From positions 124,001 through 188,000 of the forward strand of contig NZ_VLKT01000005.1 of assembly GCF_007830515.1 (NCBI RefSeq): a stretch of 64,000 bases of DNA. Direction: 5' to 3'. Numbering within the stretch: the first letter of the stretch is position 1; each line of letters starts with the position of its first letter. The notes beneath the pieces are model-generated. The model made no database searches and was not told the DNA's origin. It worked only from the letters and a program-made list of their open reading frames with translations. The DNA comes from Mesorhizobium tianshanense. GTDB lineage: Bacteria > Pseudomonadota > Alphaproteobacteria > Rhizobiales > Rhizobiaceae. The position numbers and the translations under genes were made by a program. Positions 8,858 through 17,966 of this stretch are shown here, piece after piece.

Positions 8858-8899
8858 GAGACGACGACAGCGCGGCAGAGAATCTCAAGGGGATTTGGC

Positions 8900-9772
8900 A
8901 TGAAGAAGATTCTCACCTCACTGGCGCTGCTCGGCCTTGTGTTGACAGGCACTGGGGCCGCGACCACCGGGGCCATCGCCCAGGAGGAGGCGCACAACGA
9001 AGCCGCGCCGACGCACTTCCCGATACACGAGCCGAAGGAGATGGACTGGAGCTTCGCCGGGCCGTTCGGGACCTACGACAAGGCGCAGTTGCAGCGCGGG
9101 CTGAAGGTCTACAAGGAAGTCTGCGCGGCCTGCCATTCGATGAAATTGGTGGCGTTCCGCACATTGGAAGATCTTGGCTATTCGGAAGCGCAGGTCAAGG
9201 CGCTGGCGGCCGAGTACACGATCAATGACGGCCCCAACGATGCCGGCGACATGTTCGATCGTCCCGGCATACCGTCCGACCATTTCCCGGCGCCGTTCCC
9301 CAACGAGCAGGCGGCAGCGGCCGCCAATGGCGGGGCTGCCCCGCCCGACATGTCGCTGCTGGCCAAGGCGCGCGGCGTCGAGCGCGGTTTTCCGCGTTTC
9401 GTCTTCGACATCTTCACGCAATACGCCCAGGGCGGTCCCGATTATATCCACTCGCTGCTGACCGGCTATGACGAGGAGCCGCCGGCGGGCATGGAGATAC
9501 CGGAAGGCACATCCTACAATCCGTATTTCATAGCCGGCGTGTCGCTGAAGATGCCGAACCCGCTTTCCGACGATCAGGTGACCTATGACGACGGCTCGCC
9601 GCAGACGGTTGACCAATATTCCCGCGACGTGTCGGCCTTCCTGATGTGGGCAGCCGAGCCGCATCTGGAAGACCGCAAGAAGACCGGCTTTCGCGTGCTG
9701 GTCTTCCTGTCGCTGTTCGGCGCGCTGGTCTATCTGACCAAGCGCAAGGTGTGGGCCGGCGTGGCGCACTGA
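8900..9772 (+). CDS. petC: Cytochrome c1 of the bc1 complex
   Basis: A 290-residue c1 protein. A cleavable signal peptide ([15 protein letters not shown]... ending near AIAQ) is followed by the haem motif CAACH, the probable Met ligand in SLKMPNP, and a C-terminal membrane anchor ending [11 protein letters not shown]. The open frame extends far upstream inside petB, but the ATG at 8900 has the Shine-Dalgarno AAGGGG and starts the signal peptide, so it is the real start. Together with petA and petB it completes complex III, passing electrons from ubiquinol to cytochrome c. Confidence 0.97.
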   Translation: MKKILTSLALLGLVLTGTGAATTGAIAQEEAHNEAAPTHFPIHEPKEMDWSFAGPFGTYDKAQLQRGLKVYKEVCAACHSMKLVAFRTLEDLGYSEAQVKALAAEYTINDGPNDAGDMFDRPGIPSDHFPAPFPNEQAAAAANGGAAPPDMSLLAKARGVERGFPRFVFDIFTQYAQGGPDYIHSLLTGYDEEPPAGMEIPEGTSYNPYFIAGVSLKMPNPLSDDQVTYDDGSPQTVDQYSRDVSAFLMWAAEPHLEDRKKTGFRVLVFLSLFGALVYLTKRKVWAGVAH

Positions 9773-9793
9773 GCTCCGCAAAGCCATAAGATC

Positions 9794-9819
9794 AAAAGGG
9801 CGTCGAAAGGCGCCCTTTT
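9794..9819 (+). terminator. Rho-independent terminator of petABC
   Basis: AAAAGGGCG (9794-9802) and CGCCCTTTT (9811-9819) pair with an 8-base loop, and the right arm ends in a T-run. It lies 22 bp after the petC stop. A second copy of the right arm, GGCGCCCTTTTCG, follows at about 9832-9844. The rest of the gap to apt (9845-9998) shows nothing clear. Confidence 0.8.
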
Positions 9820-9998
9820 GCATTTTCCGAAGGCGCCCTTTTCGTTTCCGAAGGCTGGCGGCTCCAGTCCTTTGCCGGACAATTTTCTTCCAGGCGCCAT
9901 ATCACGGTAGCTGTCGCCGGCCGCGCCGGGTTACGATCGGCCGGAGTTCCTTTCACGTCCTCAAGTCGAATCGGACGAATGCCCCGGAGAGCCCGCCC

Positions 9999-10544
9999 AT
10001 GAAACCTTCGCTCGAAGACACGCTGCTTGCCTCAATCCGCACCATTCCGGACTATCCCAAGCCGGGCATCCTGTTTCGCGACATCACCACGCTGCTGAGC
10101 AATGCGCGCGCCTTTCGCCGTGCCATTGACGAGCTGGTGCATCCCTATGCCGGCCAGAAGGTCGACAAGATCGCCGGCATCGAGGCGCGCGGCTTCATCC
10201 TTGGTGGCGCAGTCGCCCACCAGCTCTCGGCCGGCTTCGTGCCGATCCGCAAGAAGGGCAAGCTGCCTTACGAGACGGTGCGCGTCGCCTACAGCCTCGA
10301 ATACGGACTGGACGAGATGGAGATGCATAAGGACGGCGTGTCTCCGGGTGAAAAGGTGATCCTGGTCGACGACCTGATCGCCACCGGCGGCACCGCGGAG
10401 GCGGCGGTCAAGCTGTTGCGGCAGATCGGCGCCGACATCATCGCCGCCTGCTTCGTCATCGACCTGCCGGACCTTGGCGGCCGCGAAAAACTCGAAGCGA
10501 TCGGCGTGCCGGTCAGGACGCTGATCGGGTTCGAAGGGCATTGA
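9999..10544 (+). CDS. apt: Adenine phosphoribosyltransferase
   Basis: A 181-residue purine salvage enzyme that makes AMP from adenine and PRPP. The N-terminal hood carries FRDITTLL, typical of Apt, then IEARGFILG, and the PRPP-binding loop [16 protein letters not shown]. The length is standard. The start is ATG 9999. It appears to be a single-gene unit ending at the inverted repeat 10546-10586. Confidence 0.95.
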   Translation: MKPSLEDTLLASIRTIPDYPKPGILFRDITTLLSNARAFRRAIDELVHPYAGQKVDKIAGIEARGFILGGAVAHQLSAGFVPIRKKGKLPYETVRVAYSLEYGLDEMEMHKDGVSPGEKVILVDDLIATGGTAEAAVKLLRQIGADIIAACFVIDLPDLGGREKLEAIGVPVRTLIGFEGH

Positions 10545-10545
10545 T

Positions 10546-10586
10546 GCGCTTTTCCTTCTTCCCCAGGGGGAGAAGGAAAAAAGCGC
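10546..10586. terminator. Bidirectional terminator between apt and the MaoC genes
   Basis: The outer arms GCGCTTTT and AAAAAGCGC and the inner arms TCCTTCTTCCCC and GGGGGAGAAGGA form a long stem in the 43-bp gap between two convergent genes. T-runs are found in both directions. Confidence 0.7.
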
Positions 10587-10587
10587 C

Positions 10588-11058
10588 TTACCCCACTTTC
10601 ACCAGCACGGCGCTTTCGAACTCGATGACCTTGTCGCTGGTCGAATCGAAGGCCTCCGAGCGAAGCGTGAGCAGCCGCCAGCTCGGGCGCGAGCTTATGG
10701 GGCGGTGGGCAAGCGCGGTGCGGGTGAAGGTAACCGTCTCTCCGGCATAGACGGGCTTCGGCCATTTGAGGTTCCTGAAGCCGGGCGAGGGGCCGAATTC
10801 GGGCAAGGGACCAGGGCCGGTCCACCGGGCGCCCTCGGTCTCCATGCGGGTCTCGAGGTTCAATTTCATCCAGGTGGCGGCGGTGTGCCAGCCCGAGGCG
10901 CACAGACCGCCGAACACGCTCTTCTTCGCCGCCTCTTCGTCGAGATGGAAAATCTGCGGATCGTATTTCCTGGCGAAGGCCTTGATCGCCTCGGATTCGA
11001 ATGTGTGCGAACCGAGCGTGACGGTGACACCGATGCAGAAGAACTCGTCCAATGTCAT
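10588..11058 (-). CDS. MaoC-family hot-dog dehydratase, second of a pair
   Basis: A 156-residue hot-dog-fold protein of the MaoC/(R)-enoyl-CoA hydratase group. The segment FARKYDPQIFHLDEEAA carries the Asp and His of the hydratase-2 active-site motif. Its start overlaps the stop of the upstream MaoC gene by 4 bp (ATGA), so the two are translationally coupled and may form a heteromer. The native substrate is unknown; family members hydrate enoyl-CoA thioesters or bind related acyl-CoAs. Confidence 0.88.
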   Translation of the reverse strand: MTLDEFFCIGVTVTLGSHTFESEAIKAFARKYDPQIFHLDEEAAKKSVFGGLCASGWHTAATWMKLNLETRMETEGARWTGPGPLPEFGPSPGFRNLKWPKPVYAGETVTFTRTALAHRPISSRPSWRLLTLRSEAFDSTSDKVIEFESAVLVKVG

Positions 11059-11525
11059 GAGAGGCCCTGTGCGGCATCACGCGCGAGGAACATGACGGTG
11101 TTCTCGAGATCGAAGACGCTCTCGCCGCGCTGGTTGAAAAGCTCGCTGCGCATGGTGACAAGGCCAAGCTGGGGCTTGGATCTGGACAGGCGCTTGGCAA
11201 GGACGGTGGTGTTGCCGCTCAGGATGTCGCCGGCCAGCACCGGCTTCTTCCATCGGACCTGATCGACGCCAGGGGCGCCCTGGCAGGTCGAATCGAGCAA
11301 GAAGGCGTCGCATAGCATACGCATGAATATCGCGCAGGTGTGCCAGCCCGAGGCCGCCAGCCCGCCAAGGATGCTGGCCTTGCCCGCAGCCTCGTCGAGA
11401 TGCATCGGCTGCGCATCGAATTCCCCGGCGAATTCGATGATCTCGGCCGCACTCACCAGCTTCGTGCCGAGGTCGAGCGAGACGCCCTCGACGAAGTCCT
11501 CATAGGCCCAAGTCTTTCCGGTCAT
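11055..11525 (-). CDS. MaoC-family hot-dog dehydratase, first of a pair
   Basis: A 156-residue MaoC-like protein paralogous to the next gene. The active-site region reads FAGEFDAQPMHLDEAAG with the Asp and His retained, and LGGLAASGWHTCAIFMRM matches the corresponding LCASGWHTAATWMKL of its partner. Equal length and overlapping genes suggest an old tandem duplication forming a two-subunit hydratase. Confidence 0.88.
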   Translation of the reverse strand: MTGKTWAYEDFVEGVSLDLGTKLVSAAEIIEFAGEFDAQPMHLDEAAGKASILGGLAASGWHTCAIFMRMLCDAFLLDSTCQGAPGVDQVRWKKPVLAGDILSGNTTVLAKRLSRSKPQLGLVTMRSELFNQRGESVFDLENTVMFLARDAAQGLS

Positions 11526-11660
11526 GGTCTGGAATCCGGTTCAAGGTTGTACGATCGCGACGGATCGGGGTTCCCGGATGCAGGCGGGGCGGGATTTGGT
11601 CAAGTAATTTCTAGTGCGCCAGGCCATCGCGCCGAACGGACAACAGAAGGTTCGACGGTT

Positions 11661-12635
11661 CTATAACCAGCCGCGGCGGCGGAAATACCAGAAGGGCAGG
11701 ATCGCCGACAGGATCATCAAGCCGATGGCGAAGGGGTAGCCGAACTGCCATTTGAGCTCGGGCATGATGTCGAAATTCATGCCGTAGATCGAAGCGACCA
11801 GCGTCGGCGGCAGGAAGATGACGGCGGCGACGGAAAAGATCTTGATGATGGCGTTCTGCTCGATCGAGATCATGCCGAGCGTCGCGTCGAGCAGGAAGTT
11901 GATCTTCTGCGACAGGAAGGTGGCGTGGTCGGCGAGCGACAGCACATCGCGCGACAAGGTCTTGATGCGGGCGCGGATGTCCTTGCTCATCTTGGTCTGG
12001 GTCGAGGCGTGGGTGAGGAAGCCGGCGAGCCGCTGCAGCGAGATCAGGCTGTCGCGGATCGAGGAGGCGATGTCCTCCTTGCGGCCGATGGCCTTCAGCA
12101 ATTCCTGGAAGTCGCGGTTGCGCTTGGAAGCCTTGGTCGAGCTTGCCTCGAAGATGTCGCGCGAGATCGTCTCGATGTCGCGGCCGGCGCGCTCCAGAAT
12201 GTCGGCGAGGCGGTCGACGATCGCCTCCAGCAGGCCGATCAGGATGGTGTCGCCGCTGGTACAGCCGGTCGCCACCTTCTCGGCGCGCAGCGGAAAGGTC
12301 TTGAAGGCCTTCGGTTCGTGGTAACGCACGGTGATCAGCCTGTTGCCGGCCAGCACGAAGGTGACCGGTGACATCAGGGGATCGTCGGCCTCGGTCTGGG
12401 CCGGCAGCGTGGCGGTCATGAAATAGGCGCCGTCCTCGATATAGAGGCGGCTCGAAATCTCGATCTCCTCCATTTCCTCGCGCGTCGGAATGGCGACACC
12501 GAGCCAGGTCTCGATGGCCGTTTCCTCTTCCTTGGTCGGGCTTAGAAGGTCGGCCCAGACGACCTTGTCGCTGTTTGCCAAGAGATCGTCGGCGACGCGC
12601 AGGCGATCATTGTCCACGACGAATGCCTTGATCAT
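11661..12635 (-). CDS. corA: CorA-type magnesium/cobalt channel
   Basis: A 324-residue CorA family protein. A long cytoplasmic alpha/beta and helical domain is followed by two C-terminal membrane helices, with the signature YGMNF between them (the GMN selectivity motif). A basic end, WYFRRRGWL, follows the last helix. The frame is open up to 12761, but the ATG at 12635 (MIKAFVVDNDRL) has GGGAGA upstream and matches family N-termini. The 224-bp gap to ychF contains a 25-bp GC-rich palindrome at 12820-12844. Confidence 0.93.
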   Translation of the reverse strand: MIKAFVVDNDRLRVADDLLANSDKVVWADLLSPTKEEETAIETWLGVAIPTREEMEEIEISSRLYIEDGAYFMTATLPAQTEADDPLMSPVTFVLAGNRLITVRYHEPKAFKTFPLRAEKVATGCTSGDTILIGLLEAIVDRLADILERAGRDIETISRDIFEASSTKASKRNRDFQELLKAIGRKEDIASSIRDSLISLQRLAGFLTHASTQTKMSKDIRARIKTLSRDVLSLADHATFLSQKINFLLDATLGMISIEQNAIIKIFSVAAVIFLPPTLVASIYGMNFDIMPELKWQFGYPFAIGLMILSAILPFWYFRRRGWL

Positions 12636-12819
12636 CGCCGGTTCTCCCTTGCTGTGGCCAAAGAGCGGTGCGTTCGGTAGCGATGCGTCGTTTCGGATTG
12701 CGCGGGGCGGGCGCTTCGACGAAAGCCCGAGCCCGGTGCAGACGCCCCTTAGACCGGGCATTGCGGGCAGTCAAGCCGCGTGGGAGGGCCTGTGCGGCCG
12801 TGCACGAGGCTGTGATCGC

Positions 12820-12844
12820 GCCGGCGGCCATGATGGCTGCCGGC
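12820..12844. other. GC-rich palindrome after ychF
   Basis: GCCGGCGGCCAT and ATGGCTGCCGGC face each other around a single G with one mismatch. It lies 16 bp beyond the ychF stop and could form a hairpin at the mRNA end, but there is no T-run, so intrinsic termination is doubtful. Confidence 0.4.
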
Positions 12845-12859
12845 ACGCCGTCGGTCGGG

Positions 12860-13963
12860 TCAGGTGTTGAACTTGAACAGCATGATGTCGCCGTCCTGGA
12901 CGACATACTCCTTGCCTTCGTCGCGCGCCTTGCCGGCTTCCTTGGCCGCCACTTCGCCGCCCAGCGTGATGAAGTCGTTGTAGGCGATGGTCTGGGCGCG
13001 GATGAAGCCGCGCTCGAAATCGGTGTGGATGACGCCCGCCGCCTGCGGCGCCTTGGCGCCCTTGTGCACGGTCCAGGCGCGTGTCTCCTTCGGCCCGACG
13101 GTGAAATAGGTGATGAGCTGCAGCAGCTCGTAGCCGGCGCGGATCACCTTGTTCAGGCCGGGTTCCTCGAGGCCCAGCGTTGCGAGGAATTCCATTTCCT
13201 CGTCGTCGCTCAGCTGCGCGACCTCGGCTTCGATCGCCGCGGAAATTACCACGGTGCGGGCGCCTTGCGCGGCGGCCATCTGTTCGACCGCCTTGGTGTG
13301 TGCGTTGCCGGTGGCGGCGTCGGCCTCGGCGACATTGCAGACATAGAGCACCGGGTGCGACGTCAGCAGGTTCAGCCCCTGCAGGATGCGCAGATCCTCA
13401 GGCGCGATGCCGTTGAGCAGGATGCGGGCGGGCTTGCCGGCCTGCAGGAGTTCGAGAGCGGCTTCCATCATGGGAAGCACGGTCATCGCCTCCTTGTCCT
13501 TGCCGGAAGCGCGCTTGCGGAACTGCACGATGCGGCGCTCGAGGCTGTCGAGGTCGGCGAGCATCAGCTCGGTCTCGACGGTCTCGGCGTCGGCGACGGG
13601 ATCGATGCGGCCCTCGACATGGGTGATGTCGTCATCCTCGAAGCAGCGCAGCACATGGACGATGGCGTCGACCTCGCGGATGTTGGCCAGGAACTGGTTG
13701 CCCAGCCCTTCGCCCTTCGAGGCGCCGCGCACGAGGCCGGCGATGTCGACGAAGGAGATGCGGGTCGGGATGATCTCTTTCGATTTGCCGATCGCCGCGA
13801 TCTTCTGCAGGCGCGGGTCGGGCACCGCCACCTCGCCGGTGTTCGGTTCGATGGTGCAGAACGGATAGTTGGCGGCCTGCGCCGCCGCCGTCCTGGTCAG
13901 CGCGTTGAAAAGCGTCGACTTGCCGACGTTGGGCAAGCCGACGATGCCGCATTTGAAACCCAT
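12860..13963 (-). CDS. ychF: Redox-regulated ATPase/GTPase YchF
   Basis: A 367-residue Obg-family P-loop protein. The P-loop is GLPNVGKST, the G3 region is DIAGLVRGASKGEGLGN, and the altered G4 region in VLYVCNVAEAD explains ATP preference in YchF/OLA1 proteins. A C-terminal TGS domain (about residues 280-365) ends VVQDGDIMLFKFNT. It binds ribosomes and has been linked to oxidative stress. It follows pth by 97 bp in the usual rhizobial order rplY-pth-ychF. Confidence 0.96.
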   Translation of the reverse strand: MGFKCGIVGLPNVGKSTLFNALTRTAAAQAANYPFCTIEPNTGEVAVPDPRLQKIAAIGKSKEIIPTRISFVDIAGLVRGASKGEGLGNQFLANIREVDAIVHVLRCFEDDDITHVEGRIDPVADAETVETELMLADLDSLERRIVQFRKRASGKDKEAMTVLPMMEAALELLQAGKPARILLNGIAPEDLRILQGLNLLTSHPVLYVCNVAEADAATGNAHTKAVEQMAAAQGARTVVISAAIEAEVAQLSDDEEMEFLATLGLEEPGLNKVIRAGYELLQLITYFTVGPKETRAWTVHKGAKAPQAAGVIHTDFERGFIRAQTIAYNDFITLGGEVAAKEAGKARDEGKEYVVQDGDIMLFKFNT

Positions 13964-14060
13964 TTTTGTCCGGTCCTATCGGGAAATCGAAATTTGATGA
14001 GGGCTATGGGCGAAAGCGCCGACGATCGTCAAGCCCTCCAGCCCCGATCGGTGGCGAGGC

Positions 14061-14798
14061 TCAATCCTTGCCGCCGAACAGCTTCTTCAGCATGGCGGCC
14101 ATCGGGCCGGTTTCAGGCGGCTTGATTGCCGGCTGCTGCGGCCGCGCCTGACGGATATGGCTCTGCTGTTTTGGGCTTTGCTGTTTCGGGGCGGACTTTT
14201 CCGGCTCGGGCGCGGCACCGGTCTTGCCCTGAACAGCGAGGCTGAGCTTGTTCATGAAGCCGGATTCGTCGCCCTTGACGATCATTTCCGCATGAGCACC
14301 GATGGCGTCGAGCAGCGGCTCCAGCCACTCGCGGTCGGCCTTGGCGAAATCGCCAATCACATGATGGTGGACGAATTCCTTGACGCCGGGGTGGCCGACG
14401 CCGATGCGCACGCGGCGGTAAGCGTTGCCGACATGGCCGTCGATCGAGCGGATGCCGTTGTGGCCGCCTGCGCCGCCGCCGGTCTTCACGCGGACCTTGC
14501 CGTCGGCGAGGTCGATCTCGTCATAGAAAACGGTGAGCGCCGAGGGATCGAGCTTGTAGAAGCGCAGCGCTTCGCCGACCGACTGGCCGGAATTGTTCAT
14601 GAAGGTCTGCGGCTTGATCAGGACGATCTTTTCGCCGCCAAGCGTACCTTCGGCGATCAGGCCCTGGAACTTCTTCGACCAGGGCGAAAAGGAATGGCGG
14701 CGGGCGATCGCGTCCGCCGCCATGAAGCCGACATTGTGCCGGTTGTTGGCGTATTTCGCGCCCGGATTGCCGAGGCCTGCAAACAGCAGCATCGTCAC
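14061..14798 (-). CDS. pth: Peptidyl-tRNA hydrolase
   Basis: A 245-residue Pth that releases tRNA from peptidyl-tRNA that dropped off ribosomes. Key residues are visible in [18 protein letters not shown] (Asn and catalytic His), [12 protein letters not shown] (Asp) and [11 protein letters not shown]. The catalytic domain ends near residue 190. The rest is a Pro/Gln/Lys-rich tail ending KKLFGGKD, longer than in E. coli Pth (194 residues) but common in Rhizobiales. The start could be ATG 14798 or ATG 14792 (MTM). It lies 17 bp after rplY. Confidence 0.95.
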   Translation of the reverse strand: MTMLLFAGLGNPGAKYANNRHNVGFMAADAIARRHSFSPWSKKFQGLIAEGTLGGEKIVLIKPQTFMNNSGQSVGEALRFYKLDPSALTVFYDEIDLADGKVRVKTGGGAGGHNGIRSIDGHVGNAYRRVRIGVGHPGVKEFVHHHVIGDFAKADREWLEPLLDAIGAHAEMIVKGDESGFMNKLSLAVQGKTGAAPEPEKSAPKQQSPKQQSHIRQARPQQPAIKPPETGPMAAMLKKLFGGKD

Positions 14799-14815
14799 CT
14801 CCGGGCGGAAAGGGA

Positions 14816-15460
14816 TTACTTCTCTTCTTCGTCGGCAGGAGCCGCTTCGGGTTCGGCCGCTTCGACCGCCTCTTCCGTTTCCGGCTTCATCGCCGAGGAG
14901 CCGGCAATGGTCGCGATGGTGAAGTCGCGGTCGGAGATCACCGGCTTGACGCCGGCCGGCAGCTTGATCGCCGAGATGTGGATCGAATCGCCGATATCGG
15001 TGCCTGTGAGATCGACGGTGATGAATTCTGGGATCGCATTGGCCGGGCAGTGGAACTCGACCTCGTGACGCACGATGTTGAGCACGCCGCCGCGCTTGAT
15101 GCCGGGCGACTTGTCCTCGTTGACAAAGTGGACCGGCACGTCGACATTGACTTCGGTGTCCTTGCCGATGCGCAGGAAATCGACATGGACCGGGAAATCC
15201 TTGACCGGGTCGAGCTGGAAGTCCTTGGGCAGGACCTGGATCTTCTTGCCGTCGACATCGATCGTGGCAATCGTGGTCAGGAACCCGCCGCCATGGATCT
15301 TGTAGTAGATGTCCTTGTAGGTGAGGGCAATCGCCAGGGGAGGCTGCTTGTCACCGTAGATTACTGCAGGCACTTTACCGTTACGGCGAACTGCACGGGC
15401 GGACCCCTTACCGACCTGTTCGCGCGCCTCGGCCTTGAGCTCGTAAGAAGCTTGGCTCAT
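14816..15460 (-). CDS. rplY: Large ribosomal subunit protein bL25 (Ctc form)
   Basis: A 214-residue bL25 of the long TL5/Ctc type. The N-terminal 5S rRNA-binding domain contains [19 protein letters not shown]. The C-terminal beta domain is followed by an acidic Glu/Ala-rich tail ending ADEEEK. The frame is open to 15535, but ATG 15460 ([13 protein letters not shown]) has AAAGGA upstream and begins the conserved domain. It is the first gene of rplY-pth-ychF, with a plausible promoter at 15633-15661. Confidence 0.95.
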   Translation of the reverse strand: MSQASYELKAEAREQVGKGSARAVRRNGKVPAVIYGDKQPPLAIALTYKDIYYKIHGGGFLTTIATIDVDGKKIQVLPKDFQLDPVKDFPVHVDFLRIGKDTEVNVDVPVHFVNEDKSPGIKRGGVLNIVRHEVEFHCPANAIPEFITVDLTGTDIGDSIHISAIKLPAGVKPVISDRDFTIATIAGSSAMKPETEEAVEAAEPEAAPADEEEK

Positions 15461-15541
15461 GGCATTTCCTTTCGCGTTGTTCTGGAGCGTTCGCGGCCGG
15501 CAGGTGCCTGGGCCGTAAACGTCGAAAGCCGTCATGGCTAT

Positions 15542-15577
15542 GCATGATCTGGTCCAAAATCTTTTTTGGGATCACGC
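15542..15577. repeat. Degenerate palindromic repeat in the rplY leader
   Basis: GCATGATCTGGTCCAAAA and TTTTGGGATCACGC form an imperfect palindrome of the type 1 family, shortened in the middle. It lies in the untranslated leader of rplY, 82 bp before the start codon. Confidence 0.6.
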
Positions 15578-15632
15578 AGGCCGGACAGCCTTCCGCCGCG
15601 TTGCCTCCAAGGGTGTCTACGCGGGTGGCGGC

Positions 15633-15661
15633 TCTATAGCGGAAGGCGGGGCGGGGTGCAA
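15633..15661 (-). promoter_or_regulatory. Probable sigma-70 promoter of rplY-pth-ychF
   Basis: On the minus strand TTGCAC (15661-15656) and TATAGA (15638-15633) are separated by exactly 17 bp. The start point would be near 15626, giving a leader of about 165 bases. The remaining gap up to 15883 shows no gene. Confidence 0.5.
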
Positions 15662-15883
15662 GCCGTGCCGGTAGTGGTTGCGCCTTATCTGAATCTCGGC
15701 TTTGCGCCAGCGGCGCACCTTCTGGTGATGAAAGTCAGCTCCCGACGCAATCGGACTTAGTCTTATCGGGAAAACGCATGTCTGGCGCTGCCCTCGAACA
15801 TGCTGGCGGCCCGAACGGCCGGCTCACCAGTGACGCCTGGGTTCATCCTGGCCAGAAATTGATCCAACTAAATTCATCTTGGG

Positions 15884-17809
15884 CTAACGGGCCGTTCTCT
15901 CCGGGCGCGGCCTCACGCGCGCGGGGCCGACGGGACGGCCTTTTAGGGCCGGCAGTGGGCCCTTCGTCACGGCGCCGTCGGCGATGGCAAGCATGCTATC
16001 GAAGAATTCGCCGCCGGTCGCGGATTTCGGCGGCATGGCGTCGTGCATGATGCTGATCACGGTCGCGTCTGGGCAAACGTCCTTGATGGCCTGATGAAAC
16101 GCAACCGTCGCCTCGCCGTCCAGTGCGCTGGTCGGTTCGTCGAGGAACAGCAGCCTCGGCCGCAGCAGGAGGATCCGCGCCAGGACGACCCTTTGCTTCT
16201 GACCGCCGGAAAGGAGTTGGTCCCAGCTATGTCCGTCGCGGCCCTCCTCGGCAAGGTCACCGACGAAATCGGCAAGGCCGGCCTTGCTCATCGCTGTTGC
16301 GGCCTCGCCGTCCGGGTGAGCTTCGACGGAGTCGGGCAAGCATATCAACTCCTTCAATGTTACCGGCGGCAGCTTGACGTCCTGCGCGGCATACAAGGTC
16401 CGCACGTTCCTAGGCAGGACGATGGTCCCGCGGCCGTGGGGCCACAAACCGTTGATCGCCTTGAACAGCGAAGACTTGCCGCTGCCCGATTCTCCGACCA
16501 GCAGGGTCCATTCGCCGCGCTTGAAGTGCAGGTTGCCTGTCGTGACGAAGGGCTCGTCGTCACCCGCATGCATCAGCTCCAGATTCTGGATCGTCACGCC
16601 GAACTGCGGATCCTGCCTGGCGTAGCGGAACTCCGCGTGGCCAGTGCGGGCATAGAATTCGCGCGGGTGCCGCACGTCCTCGATCGCCTGTGCAAGGTCG
16701 GTTACGCGACGGGCGTTCGCCTTCAGCGTCGCAATCTCGGGCATGACGTGGATGAACCACGAACAATCACCGATGAGCGCATTGGTCAGTTCGGCGCCGG
16801 TGACATAGGCTTGCAGGCTGATCTTGTTCTCGACGTAGGGAAGCAGGCCGGGCGCGTAGGCGACGATGCGCGAGCCGAAGAAATTGTAGACGAGCTCGAA
16901 GCCCATGTAGCTCGCGGTCAGCCTGTTCAGGCTCGCCCAGGTGCGGTCGATATTGAAGTAGCGCCGCCTGTGGATGCCCCCCTGCGCTTTCTCCCCGCTC
17001 GCGGCGGCGATGTGGAAACTGCGGTGAAGAAGCGTGTTCAGTTCGCTGCGGTAACTGCCTTCGGCCCATTGCATCCTGTTCGACAGCCTCTGGAGCGTCG
17101 CTCCCAGCTTCACCGCGACGAAGGTGTTGATGGGGACATAGGCAGCGATTGCCACGACCGTCAGGCAGGCGCTGCCATAGCTGCCGAGGAACTCCAACCC
17201 GCTGACCTCGGTTGAGGTCGCGATGACCTTCTGGCCGACGAAGACAAACGACAGGACTACGCCTGCGATGCCCATCGCGAGGCCGATGGCGCCGCCGGTC
17301 ATGCCCTTGATGGATTCCTGGACGCGCTGGTCGATATTGTCCAGCACCGAGGCTTCGTAAGGGTCGGCCTTCGCCGCGCCGTGCTGCAGATGATAGTGCG
17401 TATGGTTGTCGTCGAGCAGCGCTTCGTTGAAGCGCCGGTCGAGCCAGGCGCGCCATTTGCGGTGCAGGGTGGTTGAGAAGTAGTGGCGGACCGAGGTGAA
17501 ACCGACGTCCTTGAGGACCACGATAGCGACCAGGGTCGCCGCGCTTGCCAGAAGGGACGCCGGCGTCGTCGGGTTTTGCGGATGGTGGAGAAAGGCTATC
17601 GCATTGACCAGTTCGCCCGATGCTTCGGCGAACCAGACGCTGGCCATTGCCGATAAAGCGGTGAGCACGACGATGATCGCCGTCAGCCCCCAGGCCACCT
17701 GCCATCTGTCGGAGAGCCAATAGGCGCGCATCAGGCCCCAGAAGCTGCACATCGAGGAAACGGGCCTCGACCGCGGCTGTTTTTCCCGGCTACGACTCCG
17801 CCAGCGCAA
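15884..17809 (-). CDS. BacA/SbmA-like peptide transporter fused to an ABC ATPase
   Basis: A 641-residue protein of the ABC_membrane_2 group (YddA, SbmA/BacA and peroxisomal ABCD relatives). The membrane part (about residues 30-350) holds the diagnostic run LHRKWRAWLDRRF...HYHLQ...LDNIDQRVQESI, equivalent to the WRxWLT...NPDQRI region of BacA. The C-terminal ATPase has Walker A GESGSGKSS, signature LLSGGQKQR and Walker B LLFLDEPTSALD. The start is a TTG at 17809 with GGAGGG five bases upstream; a weaker ATG lies at 17752. BacA and the fused Bradyrhizobium protein BclA import plant NCR peptides and are needed for bacteroid survival, so import of peptides or related compounds is plausible. Confidence 0.85.
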   Translation of the reverse strand: MRWRSRSREKQPRSRPVSSMCSFWGLMRAYWLSDRWQVAWGLTAIIVVLTALSAMASVWFAEASGELVNAIAFLHHPQNPTTPASLLASAATLVAIVVLKDVGFTSVRHYFSTTLHRKWRAWLDRRFNEALLDDNHTHYHLQHGAAKADPYEASVLDNIDQRVQESIKGMTGGAIGLAMGIAGVVLSFVFVGQKVIATSTEVSGLEFLGSYGSACLTVVAIAAYVPINTFVAVKLGATLQRLSNRMQWAEGSYRSELNTLLHRSFHIAAASGEKAQGGIHRRRYFNIDRTWASLNRLTASYMGFELVYNFFGSRIVAYAPGLLPYVENKISLQAYVTGAELTNALIGDCSWFIHVMPEIATLKANARRVTDLAQAIEDVRHPREFYARTGHAEFRYARQDPQFGVTIQNLELMHAGDDEPFVTTGNLHFKRGEWTLLVGESGSGKSSLFKAINGLWPHGRGTIVLPRNVRTLYAAQDVKLPPVTLKELICLPDSVEAHPDGEAATAMSKAGLADFVGDLAEEGRDGHSWDQLLSGGQKQRVVLARILLLRPRLLFLDEPTSALDGEATVAFHQAIKDVCPDATVISIMHDAMPPKSATGGEFFDSMLAIADGAVTKGPLPALKGRPVGPARVRPRPERTAR

Positions 17810-17966
17810 GGCACCCTCCCGACGTCGCTGCCTGTGATCAGGACATTCCTATCCGCACCGCTTTTGCCCAGACATGGTCGCGCGCTGCGAACTTGTCAAA
17901 TGCCACGAGGCGAAGGGTCCGCAACACGTGGTCACCGCCGCGAGGGTTATCCGACACTGGGCAAAG

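Noticed and set aside
8372-8899. N-terminal extension of cytochrome c1
   Set aside because: It is inside petB and the palindrome; the signal peptide starts at ATG 8900 with a ribosome site.
12668-14125. 485-codon plus-strand frame
   Set aside because: Antisense to ychF; no ribosome site or domain.
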